NCBI GenBank assembly: GCA_025345505.1
Contig: JANVCC010000030.1
Location: forward strand, 2,468,123-2,532,122
Direction: 5' to 3'
DNA: 64,000 nt
DNA from: Todiramphus chloris collaris
Lineage: Eukaryota; Chordata; Aves; Coraciiformes; Alcedinidae
Below, piece by piece: positions 1 to 9,607 of this stretch. The number at the start of each line of letters is the position of its first letter. Positions within the stretch are counted from its first letter, which is position 1. The position numbers were made by a program, and so were the translations under genes. Below the pieces are notes generated by a model that was given only the letters and a program-made list of their open reading frames with translations, made no database searches and had not been told where the DNA came from.

Positions 1-1151
1 CCAGATAAAGTTCATTACCTTATTCTAACCATTTTCCATTTCACAAAGATATGTTTTAACTGAATCTGTAAATAAGAAATCAATTCTACTCTAGCATTAA
101 CAAAACCTAAGAGAAAAGGGACTTTGTGCATGGCTGGTGTTTAGCTCATTGATTCTGCTGTGTAGTTCTCTTGAACGCCTTATCAAATGCTGCTAATTTC
201 TAGTCTGCACACAAATGTATTGATGTGCCAGAATTAAATCAAATAAGAATGTTTAGAGGAAAAGCCCATTTGCCCTGTTTCAAATTGTTCATATTTATTT
301 GGAGGCCTCAGAAGGACATCTTATAGTGTTATTGTTTCAATTAGAAAAAAAAAGAGATGTTCAATGTCATTTGGAGAAAGACCCGTAGTTTACAGAATGA
401 AAAAAAAAAAGCAGGAGTTCTGCAACAGATATTTCGACAAGAGCTTTGAATGAAAAATAACAAAACTTCCGCAGGGAATTTCCCATTCATCTAATTTATT
501 TGGGAGCACTTTTTCAGAATAATAATTACATTATCTAAAGTTTGCTTACATTAAAAAGCCATCATCTGTAATGGTTCATTACTAGAAAAAAAGGGGGTGT
601 GAAAAAGGCCAATATTTTAAACTAACACCATAGGAAAAAACAACAACTTACAAACATCAAAGGGATGCCACAATATTTGACAGCTTCTTATTAATTCAGC
701 TGTTTCATCTCTTAGTGAAGTTGGCAACAAGAATTCCAGTATATTCTGTGCAGTGGTGTCTTTAAAGCTGTAACATGCTTATTTTTTAGATCTCTATTCG
801 TACAGTTTTCAGGGTGGTTCAATAACCAATATATCCAATAATTAACGTCTTGTGACATAGGAATCCGTATTTAATACAGACAATGAAAACAACAACTACA
901 TTTTCCTATGGAACATTATATTCAGGCAGTTCATCCATGCTTTGCAAGTCTTCAGTAGGTGGAGAATACCACATATAACCAACTGAGATACCATTGAGCA
1001 AAATGCATTTTTATCTGCTTTATTTGTCCTAGAAATGTCAGCACAGCACATTATATTGCCTGTAATTTTAATAGATAAACGAGACAATGATTCCATTGTT
1101 ATTTTTTTCTCAAAATGGTAGAATACATTTTCTTAAAAAGGTCTGCAAACA

Positions 1152-1159
1152 TATTTACA
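1152..1159 (-). promoter_or_regulatory. Candidate Pumilio-binding element in the NLGN1 3' UTR
   Basis: On the gene strand the octamer is TGTAAATA, an exact match to the Pumilio consensus UGUANAUA. Pumilio proteins repress many neuronal mRNAs through 3' UTR sites. A single 8-mer is expected by chance in an AT-rich UTR of this size, so this is only a candidate. It also matters only if the transcript reaches this far, about 3.3 kb past the stop. Confidence 0.3.
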
Positions 1160-2089
1160 AAAGTGGGAAAGAAATAAATGCAGGCTTTTTATACTTTTAC
1201 TGAACTTCCAAAGACTGACTGAAATCCTAATTTTATTGGAAATCTGGTCAAAGGATGATACAAGAAACTAAATATCACACTCAGTTTTGCTTTCTTGTAG
1301 GCTACCGTGGAAAACAAACCAAACAGATAAATATTTTTAAAAGAACAAAGATTCCATGAAGCATAATGAAGATATTCCAAAACAATTTCCTATATTTTTG
1401 TTTTGTTTCAACTTGAAAACATCTCTTGCTCTTTCTTAATGTGGTGGTAAAGCGTGGGACGCCGTCATACTTTTGGAAAGGCAGCTGCTGTAATGTAGTT
1501 ATAGAGTAGCCACTAAATATCATTCACAGTATCTGATCACAGGAACAGACTTTTTGTTTTTCAAACAGGAGCAATAATATTTGTGTTGTTGCCTTCATCT
1601 TTCACATTCTAAATACTGTTGTCTGACAGAAATAAAGTGTAGTGTCATGCTTGGTTTACCTAAATCATTTATTTTGTAACTAATAAAAGTAAACAATTAC
1701 CAGATACTGTATATATAGAGATATATAGATATATGGCCACAAATAAACTATAGTAGAAAGTTATTTTGGTTTTGATAAAGTTAAGAAAAGCACATAAAAT
1801 CATATTTCATGAATATCTTGGTTTATGGCCATTAATATTTTTGTATTTTTTTTGTTTAGTTTCATCAACATAGCAAAATACAATCTTCCTATTAAACAAT
1901 AATTATCAGATGGCAGACAATTCTTTTTATTGGTTTACATTGTCAGGTCACAGTCTAAAAGCACAACCACATCAGGCAGAAATTGCACACAGACCGCCCT
2001 GGATTTTGAAGACTATTTTTTATGCTTCTACCAAAAGAGCTTAATTTAAAACTGGGGACTGTAACAAGCACTAATTAAATATATGGGTG

Positions 2090-2126
2090 TTTTTTCTTTT
2101 TTTTCTTTTTTTTTTTTTTTTTTTTT
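2090..2126. repeat. T-rich run in NLGN1 3' UTR (A-rich on the transcript)
   Basis: T5-C-T8-C-T21 or similar on the plus strand, ending 'ttctat'. On NLGN1 mRNA this is a long internal A tract, about 2.3 kb past the stop codon. Confidence 0.88.
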
Positions 2127-4306
2127 CTATAGCTAAATGAAATGACTGGACTTGCAGTACTTCATTTTACTTTCAGCTTCAGTTTTAACATTTGTGCTTA
2201 ATGTTCACAAACCCGCTCTGATCTTCCAAGCAATCATTTATGAAAGTTCAATCAAAAATAAAACCCAGGTGATTTTTTTTTTTTTTCCCATCACAGAACA
2301 CTGCAGATTTATTGTAATTAGGCCTGTTCCTTGGTTGTTGTTTTTTTTTTTGGTGTTGATATTTGCATCTTCAACTTATTCTTGAAAACTAGGGGAGAGT
2401 TGCATGTAATACTGTGTCATCATACAGCCAGAATGTCAGTATTTCTGTAAGAAACATCTGTAAGTGGGACTAGCCCATGAATATGCAGTTGTATTAGTTG
2501 TAGAAGGCATGTTCCTGTCTTCAAAAACCAGACTGGTCTTAAGATATTACTCTTTATTTGAGACAGTTACCATTACTTCATTAAAAAATGACAAAACAGC
2601 AATAAACATTTTAGCTCTTTAATGAGCAAAGATCAGGTCTCTTAGCATTGGAATAATATTCGTTATCCAGATTATCTTTATTTCACTCAGTGACCAGTAA
2701 TATGGCCGAGAAGTACAAAGTAATTTTCCATCAAGTAGTATACAATTTTTTGTGTGTAATAAGCTTTCATTCTTGAAAAAGAGTAACTGAAAAGAAATGT
2801 TTCTGTTACTGCAGTTAGTTTGTCAGAGAAAGTTCTTTGCATTATCTTACAAACTATCAAAATTGCTAGTAATTTGAAAAAATGTAAAAAAAAATCACAT
2901 AACTTTAGTCTAATAGAAATATAGTACAGGTAAGAGAGAAAGTATTTATCAGGGATGTGCTCTTAAGTCCATCTCAATTATATCTTTTATATAAATGTAC
3001 ATCTGATTACATACACAAACATTTTGAAAGGACCGTGGTATATAATTACTGGAAAGCGACAGGGAAATGGAAAATTTCTCGTGTTTTTAGAACATTCATT
3101 TCAAATCACACAAACATACGTAGTACTCAGACTTTAAGATTTCCAGTTGTTGGATCCCTCCCCGTTCTTACATACCCTCTTTTTCTATGCTGTTGCCATC
3201 AGGTCTAGAGAATTCATTTGAATGGCAAAGCTAACGTATAGCAAAAAGGGAAGTAACTTTACATTTAAGTATTGTAAGTAAACTTCATAACATGCAACAT
3301 GAGTTTAAACAATAAACTGAAAGGTGTAATCAGAGTGGTAATATTGGGGCATTTTTATATCGCAAAGTACCATTGCAATTAAACTTTTGGACACACTTTA
3401 CCTTACCAATTTGAACTAAATTGATTGTAACTAAATCACAGCAAATTATAAATCCTTCATCAAAGTAGATTCTATTAAAGTTACAGTTATCTTAAAGTTA
3501 GAAATTATTTATGTGGAAAGGAAACAGAACGTTAATCATAGAGATTTTTTTTGTCTGGGATTCATATTGCAAGGGTTCACAACTGTATACCTGGGATGCT
3601 GTAGATACCCTTAAGAGCTGTTGCAATTCCTTCTGTTTCTGAAGCTACCATGAAATATTTTACTGTAATTACTTTTGCCCCTTTCAAAAACTTCTTTAGG
3701 TTGTGCCAATTGATGGAGAAAGCTTCTATTAAAAACTCCAATGGGATGAGAAGAATTTTAATTACGGCTTAATCAGCAGCACAGCCACCAAGCATATAAA
3801 TTATCATGCACATCGTGCTAAAAATATCCAGATTCCTTTATTCCCACAACTTTTATACTGACAGCACTTATGTGATAATGTTGTACCTGCCAGGCTGTAA
3901 AACTTCTTTGACTGGCAGATTTCAGCATGAGCCCCTTTCTAAGGCCTTAACAGCATTGGTGCTTTGTGTACTTATTCAAATATGTAAATATGGTCTACGC
4001 AAGAAAACAGGTCCAAATAAAAATTGGTGAAAATTATCTGACATTCCATTAGTGTGTCCCTTGTGCATATTTATAGGTTTTGAAATTTTTCAGTCATAGT
4101 TCTTTCCTGTTTGTGTTGCACATGCCTAATTCCATTATGTAACATAAATCTTCAAAAAATTAATAGTTGAATGTGAATGAAAAAGTATCATTCAGGACAA
4201 TTGCTTCAAGCAATTGCAAACAGTTGGGTTTTTTTGTGTTGGTTTTTTTTTTTTCTTTTCTTTTGTTTGTTTGTTTGTTTCTTAAGTTCATTTGATATAT
4301 GTACAA

Positions 4307-4312
4307 TTTATT
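4307..4312 (-). promoter_or_regulatory. Candidate proximal poly(A) signal of NLGN1
   Basis: This canonical AATAAA on the gene strand lies about 155 nt after the stop codon. The sequence beyond it on the transcript is A-rich (complement of the T runs at 4238-4270), without an obvious GU-rich downstream element. It may be silent, or used only for a short 3' UTR isoform. Confidence 0.25.
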
Positions 4313-4467
4313 TTTTTCAAAACCCCAAAAGTTCTTGATATGTATATTCACATAATATTCCTCCATATTTAAATAGTAAGAGTCTTGTAGGTTGAAAGCC
4401 AAGTAATCTTCAGTAATATCACCTACTGTAATCCATCAAAAAATAAAGTTTGTTTCGTCTTGTCTGG

Positions 4468-5290
4468 CTATACCCTGGTTGTTGAGTGTGAATGGGGGTG
4501 GGGATGAGGATGGGGCAGAGTATTGTTCTGTCCTCCGGTAAATGTATTGAATGTGTGTAAGGGTTGAATCCCTGGTATAGTATTGGGGATCATTGTGATG
4601 GTGTTGGGTGTCATTAAGGGAATATCATCAGGAGACCTTCTCATAGCTAGCGTGTAGTCTGGGGGACAGGCGGTCCTAAGAACCACCTCATGTGGATGGA
4701 TGGACTCACATTCATGATCCAAGTCAGTGTGCTTCATCTGGAGGGACATTATCTCCTCTTCTTGTGCATGGGTGAGATCATTGGTAGTAGTACGTTGTGG
4801 GCTACATCTCCTATGAACATCATGTCTCCGCTTGTCTTTTTTGTAGTACAACGCTGCAAAGGCCAAAATGTTCAGGAACAGCAAAGATGCGCCAACTGCA
4901 ATAGTAACACTCAATTCTGTTGAATAGTCCCTTTGATCCACTGAAAACGGGCTTGGTTGTTGTTTGGGATCATCTTGTTTGGCTGTAGGAAAGGCTGAAG
5001 TAACAGAAACAGAATTTTTCCTTGTTGGTCTGAAAGTATTATCAGTTGATGGCACTTTAGTTGTGGTAGAGGTATACTGTGAAATGTCGTTAAGATTGTG
5101 CAGATGAGGTACCAGTTCCAACCAAAGGTTCACTTTATTGGCCCTATAATGTTCTTTAACTCGTGGTTTTAATCCAATGTGAAGATACAGCTGGTCTTTC
5201 TGTGAGTATCTGGTCCATGCTACTTCTTCAAAACGATTCGGTTTTGTATGGATAAATTTTGTGTCTTGTGGTACTGGTTGATTTGGGTCA
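4468..5290 (-). CDS. NLGN1: NLGN1 terminal coding exon (neuroligin-1 C-terminal part)
   Basis: This exon encodes 273 residues plus the last base of a split Gly codon, then a stop, and corresponds to residues 571-843 of rat NLGN1. Counting from the first Asp, residues 1-60 finish the cholinesterase-like domain. Residues 61-125 are a Ser/Thr/Pro-rich extracellular stalk. About 126-149 form one hydrophobic transmembrane helix ([20 protein letters not shown]), followed by the basic stop-transfer KKDKRR. The cytoplasmic tail has RTTTN, whose third Thr falls at rat T739 (a known CaMKII site), and [10 protein letters not shown], whose Tyr is Y782 of the gephyrin-binding motif. It ends in a His-Pro repeat and the PDZ ligand TTRV, which binds PSD-95. 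That ending and the tail identify NLGN1 rather than NLGN2, 3 or 4. The acceptor is TTTTAG|TGACCC with a 16-T tract. The upstream exon ends in GG, so the junction restores Gly (GG|T, phase 2). Confidence 0.97.
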
Positions 5291-5469
5291 CTAAAAAAAA
5301 AAAAAAAATTATCTCCATTGTTACAAAGTATTTCAAAAGGAATCATAAAATTACCATAATTAAGATTTTATACTTAATGTTTAAGTCTGTCTTTGGACAG
5401 AGCAAAATGCTATTTCCTAAAATTGGAGGCCTTAATAATCTTGATTAGAAACAGTGTTATGCAAATGAA

Positions 5470-5605
5470 CCAGTCTCTCACACAGACTTCAGTGACATCC
5501 CTAGTTCCCCAAAATGCGAGTATCTCTCACCCTGAAATCTTTTGCTGCAGAGGACAGATTGCCAGCAACGTGGTCACACAGACAAATGTCTATGTGAGAG
5601 ACCAG
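5470..5605. repeat. Imperfect inverted repeat, 18-bp arms
   Basis: The left arm CCAGTCTCTCACACAGAC (5470-5487) matches the reverse complement of GTCTATGTGAGAGACCAG (5588-5605) at 15 of 18 positions, with a 100-nt spacer. It lies in the last NLGN1 intron. It could be a remnant of a small TIR element or a chance long-range hairpin. I do not recognise the internal sequence. Confidence 0.55.
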
Positions 5606-6254
5606 TGTGAGAGGACATTAAGTTTTGCTATTCTTTTTCAGTAACATAAAGTTCCTAAAGCTCCACATTTCAGTTTATTTGCAGTATCTGTAGCCTTCCA
5701 GAGGTGAAAGACCATGGCAGGGCATAACTAAATATAATACATTATGACTTAGAGTCCAATGGACAAACATAGCAAAGTGTTTTGAGCTACGAGTGATAGA
5801 AGAATTAATGAAAATGACAAACCTTTTCAAGTTGCAAGTCACATATATTATGGTTAGAAATGTCAGTTCAAACCAAAATACATTATTAAAATAAGCTGTA
5901 TTATATTTGATGTAATATTTATGCAATTTTCTGTCTCATGGGATAAAAATATTATCAGTGCTGGGGTAAAATGAGTTCCTAATGTAACCATTTTTAACTA
6001 TACACATATGTTAAATGCTGAATTTTGCATTTTTCTGAAGATCCCTTCATTATTTTTGTATACAAAGTATTTTTTTAATTTGTTCACGCAGAATGTTTGC
6101 AAAGATTTTTTTTTCCCCTCTTTTTGCTAAAATGTGCAAGTAAGCTGAGGGACATCACAATAAACATAATTATACAACGCAATCTCTTACTCATGCCGCA
6201 AGTACAGAGGCATTCCCAGGGGAGATAACCAAGGGAAATAGTCAAATGGTCACA

Positions 6255-6329
6255 GAGGTGTTGGGTAGGAGGTTGAGCTTGATGATACTGGAGGTCTTTT
6301 CCAACCTTAACGATTCTCTGATTCTATGA
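6255..6329 (+). mobile_element. CR1 LINE 3'-end fragment
   Basis: The segment shows the diagnostic avian CR1 3' terminus: 'ttgagcttgatgatactgg', then 'aggtcttttccaacc', then 'gattctctgattctatga' as a degenerate terminal octamer repeat. Only the last ~75 nt are clear; weaker similarity may extend left to about 6200. It is antisense to NLGN1 and its end lies 61 nt from the 790-nt exon, just inside the donor side of the intron. Confidence 0.85.
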
Positions 6330-6389
6330 AATCAACACATCATTTTACCCCGAGTTTGTATACAAGACTATTCATGATCTGGTACTCAC

Positions 6390-7179
6390 CCAGTTTTTGC
6401 AAAGTTTGTCCAGTACGTCATCACCACCGCACTTAACATGACATCATTTTTGGAGAAATTACAAGGGAATAACTCAGTAGGACCAATCATGGGGATTCCT
6501 AGTACATAAGGAACCTCATCTCCATGGGCTGCATCTGCCCATGCAGGTACCTGATCTGTCTGGCAATGATGGTAGAAGGCATAGAAATACGTAGGCGATC
6601 CGAAATTTGAGTGAAGATCTGCTGTAGCCACTGCTGGTGCAACCCACTGGTGATCAGTAAACAAAGCCAGCAGCGTTTTTCTTCTTGTCTCAGGATTGTG
6701 TCGATCTGCCCAGTCCGTGTACATAAATTTAATAGTTTCCCTCAATATATCTTTGCCTTCAGGGTATCCATATAAGTTGTCGACAAAATTAGAAACTGCA
6801 AAGTCAAAATCACTGGCTGATATGCCATCTTCACTATCCACAATATTTTCAACAAACTTTAACCCTTCCCCTTGGTTAACTCCCAACATGATGTCATAAT
6901 TGAGGAATTCGCCTTGTTCCATCAAAATCTGTGGATCATCTGGTATCACATCTCCATCAATTACTGGTCCAAAGGCTATATGGTATCTTGCTGGTTGTAT
7001 GTCCTGGTCAACAAGTTCTCTATAAGGCTTCTTCTGTAGACATTCTACCAATTCTACAGTGTCTGACATGTTGCAACCAACCTTTGTAGCCAAAATCCTG
7101 GCGTATTTTGCAGGTTGAAAACTAACTGCCCAGCTGGAGAGAGCTGTTCCGCTTTGAGCTATTGCTCTTTGAAAAAGTC
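6390..7179 (-). CDS. NLGN1: NLGN1 internal exon, 790 nt (cholinesterase-like domain, neurexin interface)
   Basis: This exon encodes 262 whole codons, rat NLGN1 residues 308-569, with split Gly codons at both ends (G|GA entering, GG|T leaving). It starts [16 protein letters not shown] and ends [10 protein letters not shown]. The loop EQGEFLNYD contains Q395, E397, L399, N400 and D402, and NFGSP contains G500; these belong to the neurexin-beta contact surface known from structures and mutants. VNQGEGLKF keeps the hydrolase-family acidic residue and AAHGDE keeps the triad His. N-glycosylation sequons are NMS (N343) and NFS (N547). Cysteines of CNMS/VECL and HHCQ/FPCN match the family's disulfides. 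NPETRRKTL holds the Arg equivalent to NLGN3 R451, the autism-associated position. The acceptor is CTCCCCACAG|GACTTT and the donor is ACTGG|GTGAGT, a strong site. The codon at 7093-7091 is TTG (Leu), not a start. Confidence 0.97.
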
Positions 7180-8152
7180 CTGTGGGGAGAAATATTTAAA
7201 AACTACTAAAGTGACCTTGAAGCAGTTATGTACTTGAAAGATTCAAAGGAGTTCTTTGCAACACTAGAAAACTTTAACAGAAGAAGTGCTTGAATCTTAA
7301 TTGTACCTAAATACACAAGATGGTGAGATCTGACTGCCACTGTACCTACAATTAATGTATACCAAAATAAATGCAACATGTGCAGAAATTGAAGCAAATG
7401 ATTCTACCTCAATGTAGTCCAGCTGAGGAACACATTTTTTCAAAAGAAACTCGGGAAGAAAAAGCAGTGGCATTACTTTATGTACGATAACACTATTAGC
7501 CTGAAAGACCTTCCTAAAGTCAAAGCAATTTATAGGTTGGAGGAAAAGCCAACAAGTCTCTGAAAAGTCCTGAGTCTCTGGATATTGTGCAAGCCATCAG
7601 CAGCATGTGTACATACAATTATGTGTTCAATAAACCTAATATACTGCTTTTATTATGTTTTGTTTGGGACTCAACTTGCTTTGAGAGCTGCAGTGCTTTT
7701 GAATTGTATATCATAGCAAAAGTTTATGTTCTGGAGTAATAGATGAGAAGCTACTCAGCAGCTATTAAATTTACGTGTCTAACAGTCAAGATCCTTTCTT
7801 GTAAGGAGGTTTTTTAATGAAGGTTTATAGTGATCACACTTACATAAAAAGGAAAATTATATATTTTACACTACTTAGCTTTTTAAGTCAGAGATTTAAA
7901 CATATGTTCAGGTAATCATTTAGGAGAGAGAGAATATGATCTTGCACTGCATATAAACTTGTAGCAAATCCCAAAGACTTCACTGCAATTAATTTGAATT
8001 TATGCTGATTTAACTAGCACTCTGGACCAGAAATTCTACTCATAGAAATAACAAAAGATATTGAAATTGATGTTTTCCTCTCCCTTCTGTAAGCATTTTG
8101 GAGCATATCACAGATGGAAGCCTCAACCCCTTGGAGTCAATGTATCAATCAA

Positions 8153-8186
8153 TTTTTTTTCTATTGAAAAGTCAATAGAAAAAAAA
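8153..8186. repeat. Perfect 15-bp inverted repeat (hairpin, 4-nt loop)
   Basis: TTTTTTTTCTATTGA (8153-8167) and TCAATAGAAAAAAAA (8172-8186) are exact reverse complements around the loop AAAG. A stem-loop could form in DNA or in the NLGN1 pre-mRNA. Slippage or a small inverted duplication is the simplest origin. Confidence 0.8.
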
Positions 8187-8590
8187 ATGGATGCAACTGA
8201 AACTCCACCCTTGGTCCAATACTTCTTGTGTTCCCTTTGTGTTGGCGCTTTGTATTCCCTGATCTCTTTGGGGAAGGTTGTTTGGGTTCTGAAAGAGATT
8301 TTCAGTCTGAACCTTGCACAAATTAATGCTTGTCTCTAATGCAAGAAACTTGGACTATATTTGGGTAACTGTGACCTCTCTGGGTTTTCTTCTTGCATTT
8401 TCATGGAAATGCATCCAGTTCACTTCAGTAGCACATCTTTTTCTCTAATTACTGGAAATGATTTTTTACTGGACCGTACCTCCTATAGCTCACTGTGGAT
8501 AATACAAATCGTCTGTAACATACATAAGTTATACTGATTTAAGATATATGGGTCAAAGTTTGGTTTTCCTTATGCTGATAGGCACATGGA

Positions 8591-9193
8591 GTAATTCCAC
8601 TGACTTTGGTAGACTTCTCTGGGGACTGAAAGTGACATCTGGCCTCACTCAGTTTTGCTAAGAATGTATTTTTGGTTCAATGCTTGATGAATAGCTGGAA
8701 ACTCCTACTAAAGGAACTGGAGTTAAGGTGCTCAACTCACCTCAGAGTTTTATTCCAATAATGCAAAAGATGACTTTTACTTTGATAAGCAACATATTTC
8801 TATTGATAAAAAACTACCATAGCCTCTAAATCAAGTCCGAGACATCTTTACAGCCTCTGCTGCAGCACCAGACCGTGTACACTCAGAAGTTAGTTGGAAT
8901 GAGTTGCTGGCAGGAATCATTTTACAAGCTTCTGAGGAATTTTAAAATCATTCTAGACTGTATTAGGTCCAAATCCTGAAGTCTTAAAATCAGATAGGTG
9001 TAGGCACTGAAATACGTAAACTCAAGCCTCTCCTCAAATTTATGAGAAGTCATATCCAAGATATTATTTCCTTGTAAGATATGAGTAAAATATATGAAAG
9101 AACCTGAGCTATAAAGCAGGTAAAAATATATTTGCATGTTTACAAGGTCAGATACTGAGTTAGTATAAATCAGCTCAAAGTCAGTGAAATTAC
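8591..9193. repeat. Two inverted copies of an 18-nt motif, probable old dispersed repeat
   Basis: GTAATTCCACTGACTTTG at 8591-8608 reappears inverted at 9176-9193 (CAAAGTCAGTGAAATTAC) with one mismatch in 18. The surroundings of both ('acatggagtaattccactgac', 'tataaatcagctcaaagtcag') resemble a fossil repeat style common in amniote genomes, whose name I cannot give securely. It could be one element with inverted ends or two copies of a family. Confidence 0.4.
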
Positions 9194-9540
9194 CGCAGAG
9201 GATCCAGGCATTGTAATGAATGCGACTAAATGACAAAACTGAATTTTCACGAAGATGTATTTCATGATACTTCACAATGGTACCTTTTTTGCATATTGTG
9301 TAAATCTATTGTTACTGCTTTATTAAATGCCTCTGAACAAGGACAGCAAGTGTAAGCTACATATTAACAAAATGCTGATATAAACGCTATGACTTGCTAA
9401 GAGCTACATAAACATTAAATGTTAGATTAAGTAAAAGTGGTCAAGTCCTCTGGCCATAAATTTATCTTAGGGAATGAAACTAAACATCCCTTCTTCTGCT
9501 GAAAAATGCTTATAGAAATATTCTGTAATATTCCCTAGTA

Positions 9541-9607
9541 GGAGGTGGAACTAGCTGATCTTTAAGGTCCCATCCAATGCAAACCAATCTAGGATTCTAT
9601 GATATTC
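9541..9607 (+). mobile_element. CR1 LINE 3'-end fragment
   Basis: The segment 'ggaggtggaactagctgatc', then 'tttaaggtcccatccaatgc', then 'attctatgatattc' is a decayed CR1 3' terminus. It is short, with several substitutions from the usual 'ggtcccttccaaccca'. It lies in the intron before the 790-nt exon, antisense to NLGN1. Confidence 0.75.

Larger units (their letters stand above)
1..4467 (-). other. NLGN1: NLGN1 3' untranslated region and possible downstream flank
   Basis: This is the sequence after the NLGN1 stop codon. It is AT-rich with no credible coding frame on either strand. Several AATAAA hexamers lie on the gene strand, at 4307-4312, 3837-3842, 1926-1931, 1668-1673, 1019-1024, 495-500 and 294-299. 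Neuroligin mRNAs have multi-kilobase 3' UTRs, so much or all of this stretch may be transcribed, but I cannot tell which hexamer is used. Internal A-rich runs on the transcript (2090-2126, 2274-2287, 4238-4254) could cause oligo-dT mispriming. A GTTT repeat lies near 4264-4280. No interspersed repeat is recognisable here, which fits a constrained UTR. Confidence 0.6.
5291..6389 (-). other. NLGN1: NLGN1 last intron (1,099 nt, phase 2)
   Basis: The intron is bounded by donor GTGAGT (6389 downward) and acceptor TTTTTTAG (5291). The T tract before the acceptor is an uninterrupted run of 16. It contains a CR1 3' end at 6255-6329 and an imperfect inverted repeat with arms at 5470-5487 and 5588-5605. 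The rest is unremarkable AT-rich sequence with no other exon visible. Confidence 0.93.

Noticed and set aside
1690-1735. TATA-like run as a promoter
   Set aside because: It is an ATA/GATA simple repeat in an NLGN1 3' UTR with no coding or initiation context.
6696-6899. 67-codon plus-strand open frame
   Set aside because: Antisense shadow of the conserved 790-nt NLGN1 exon.
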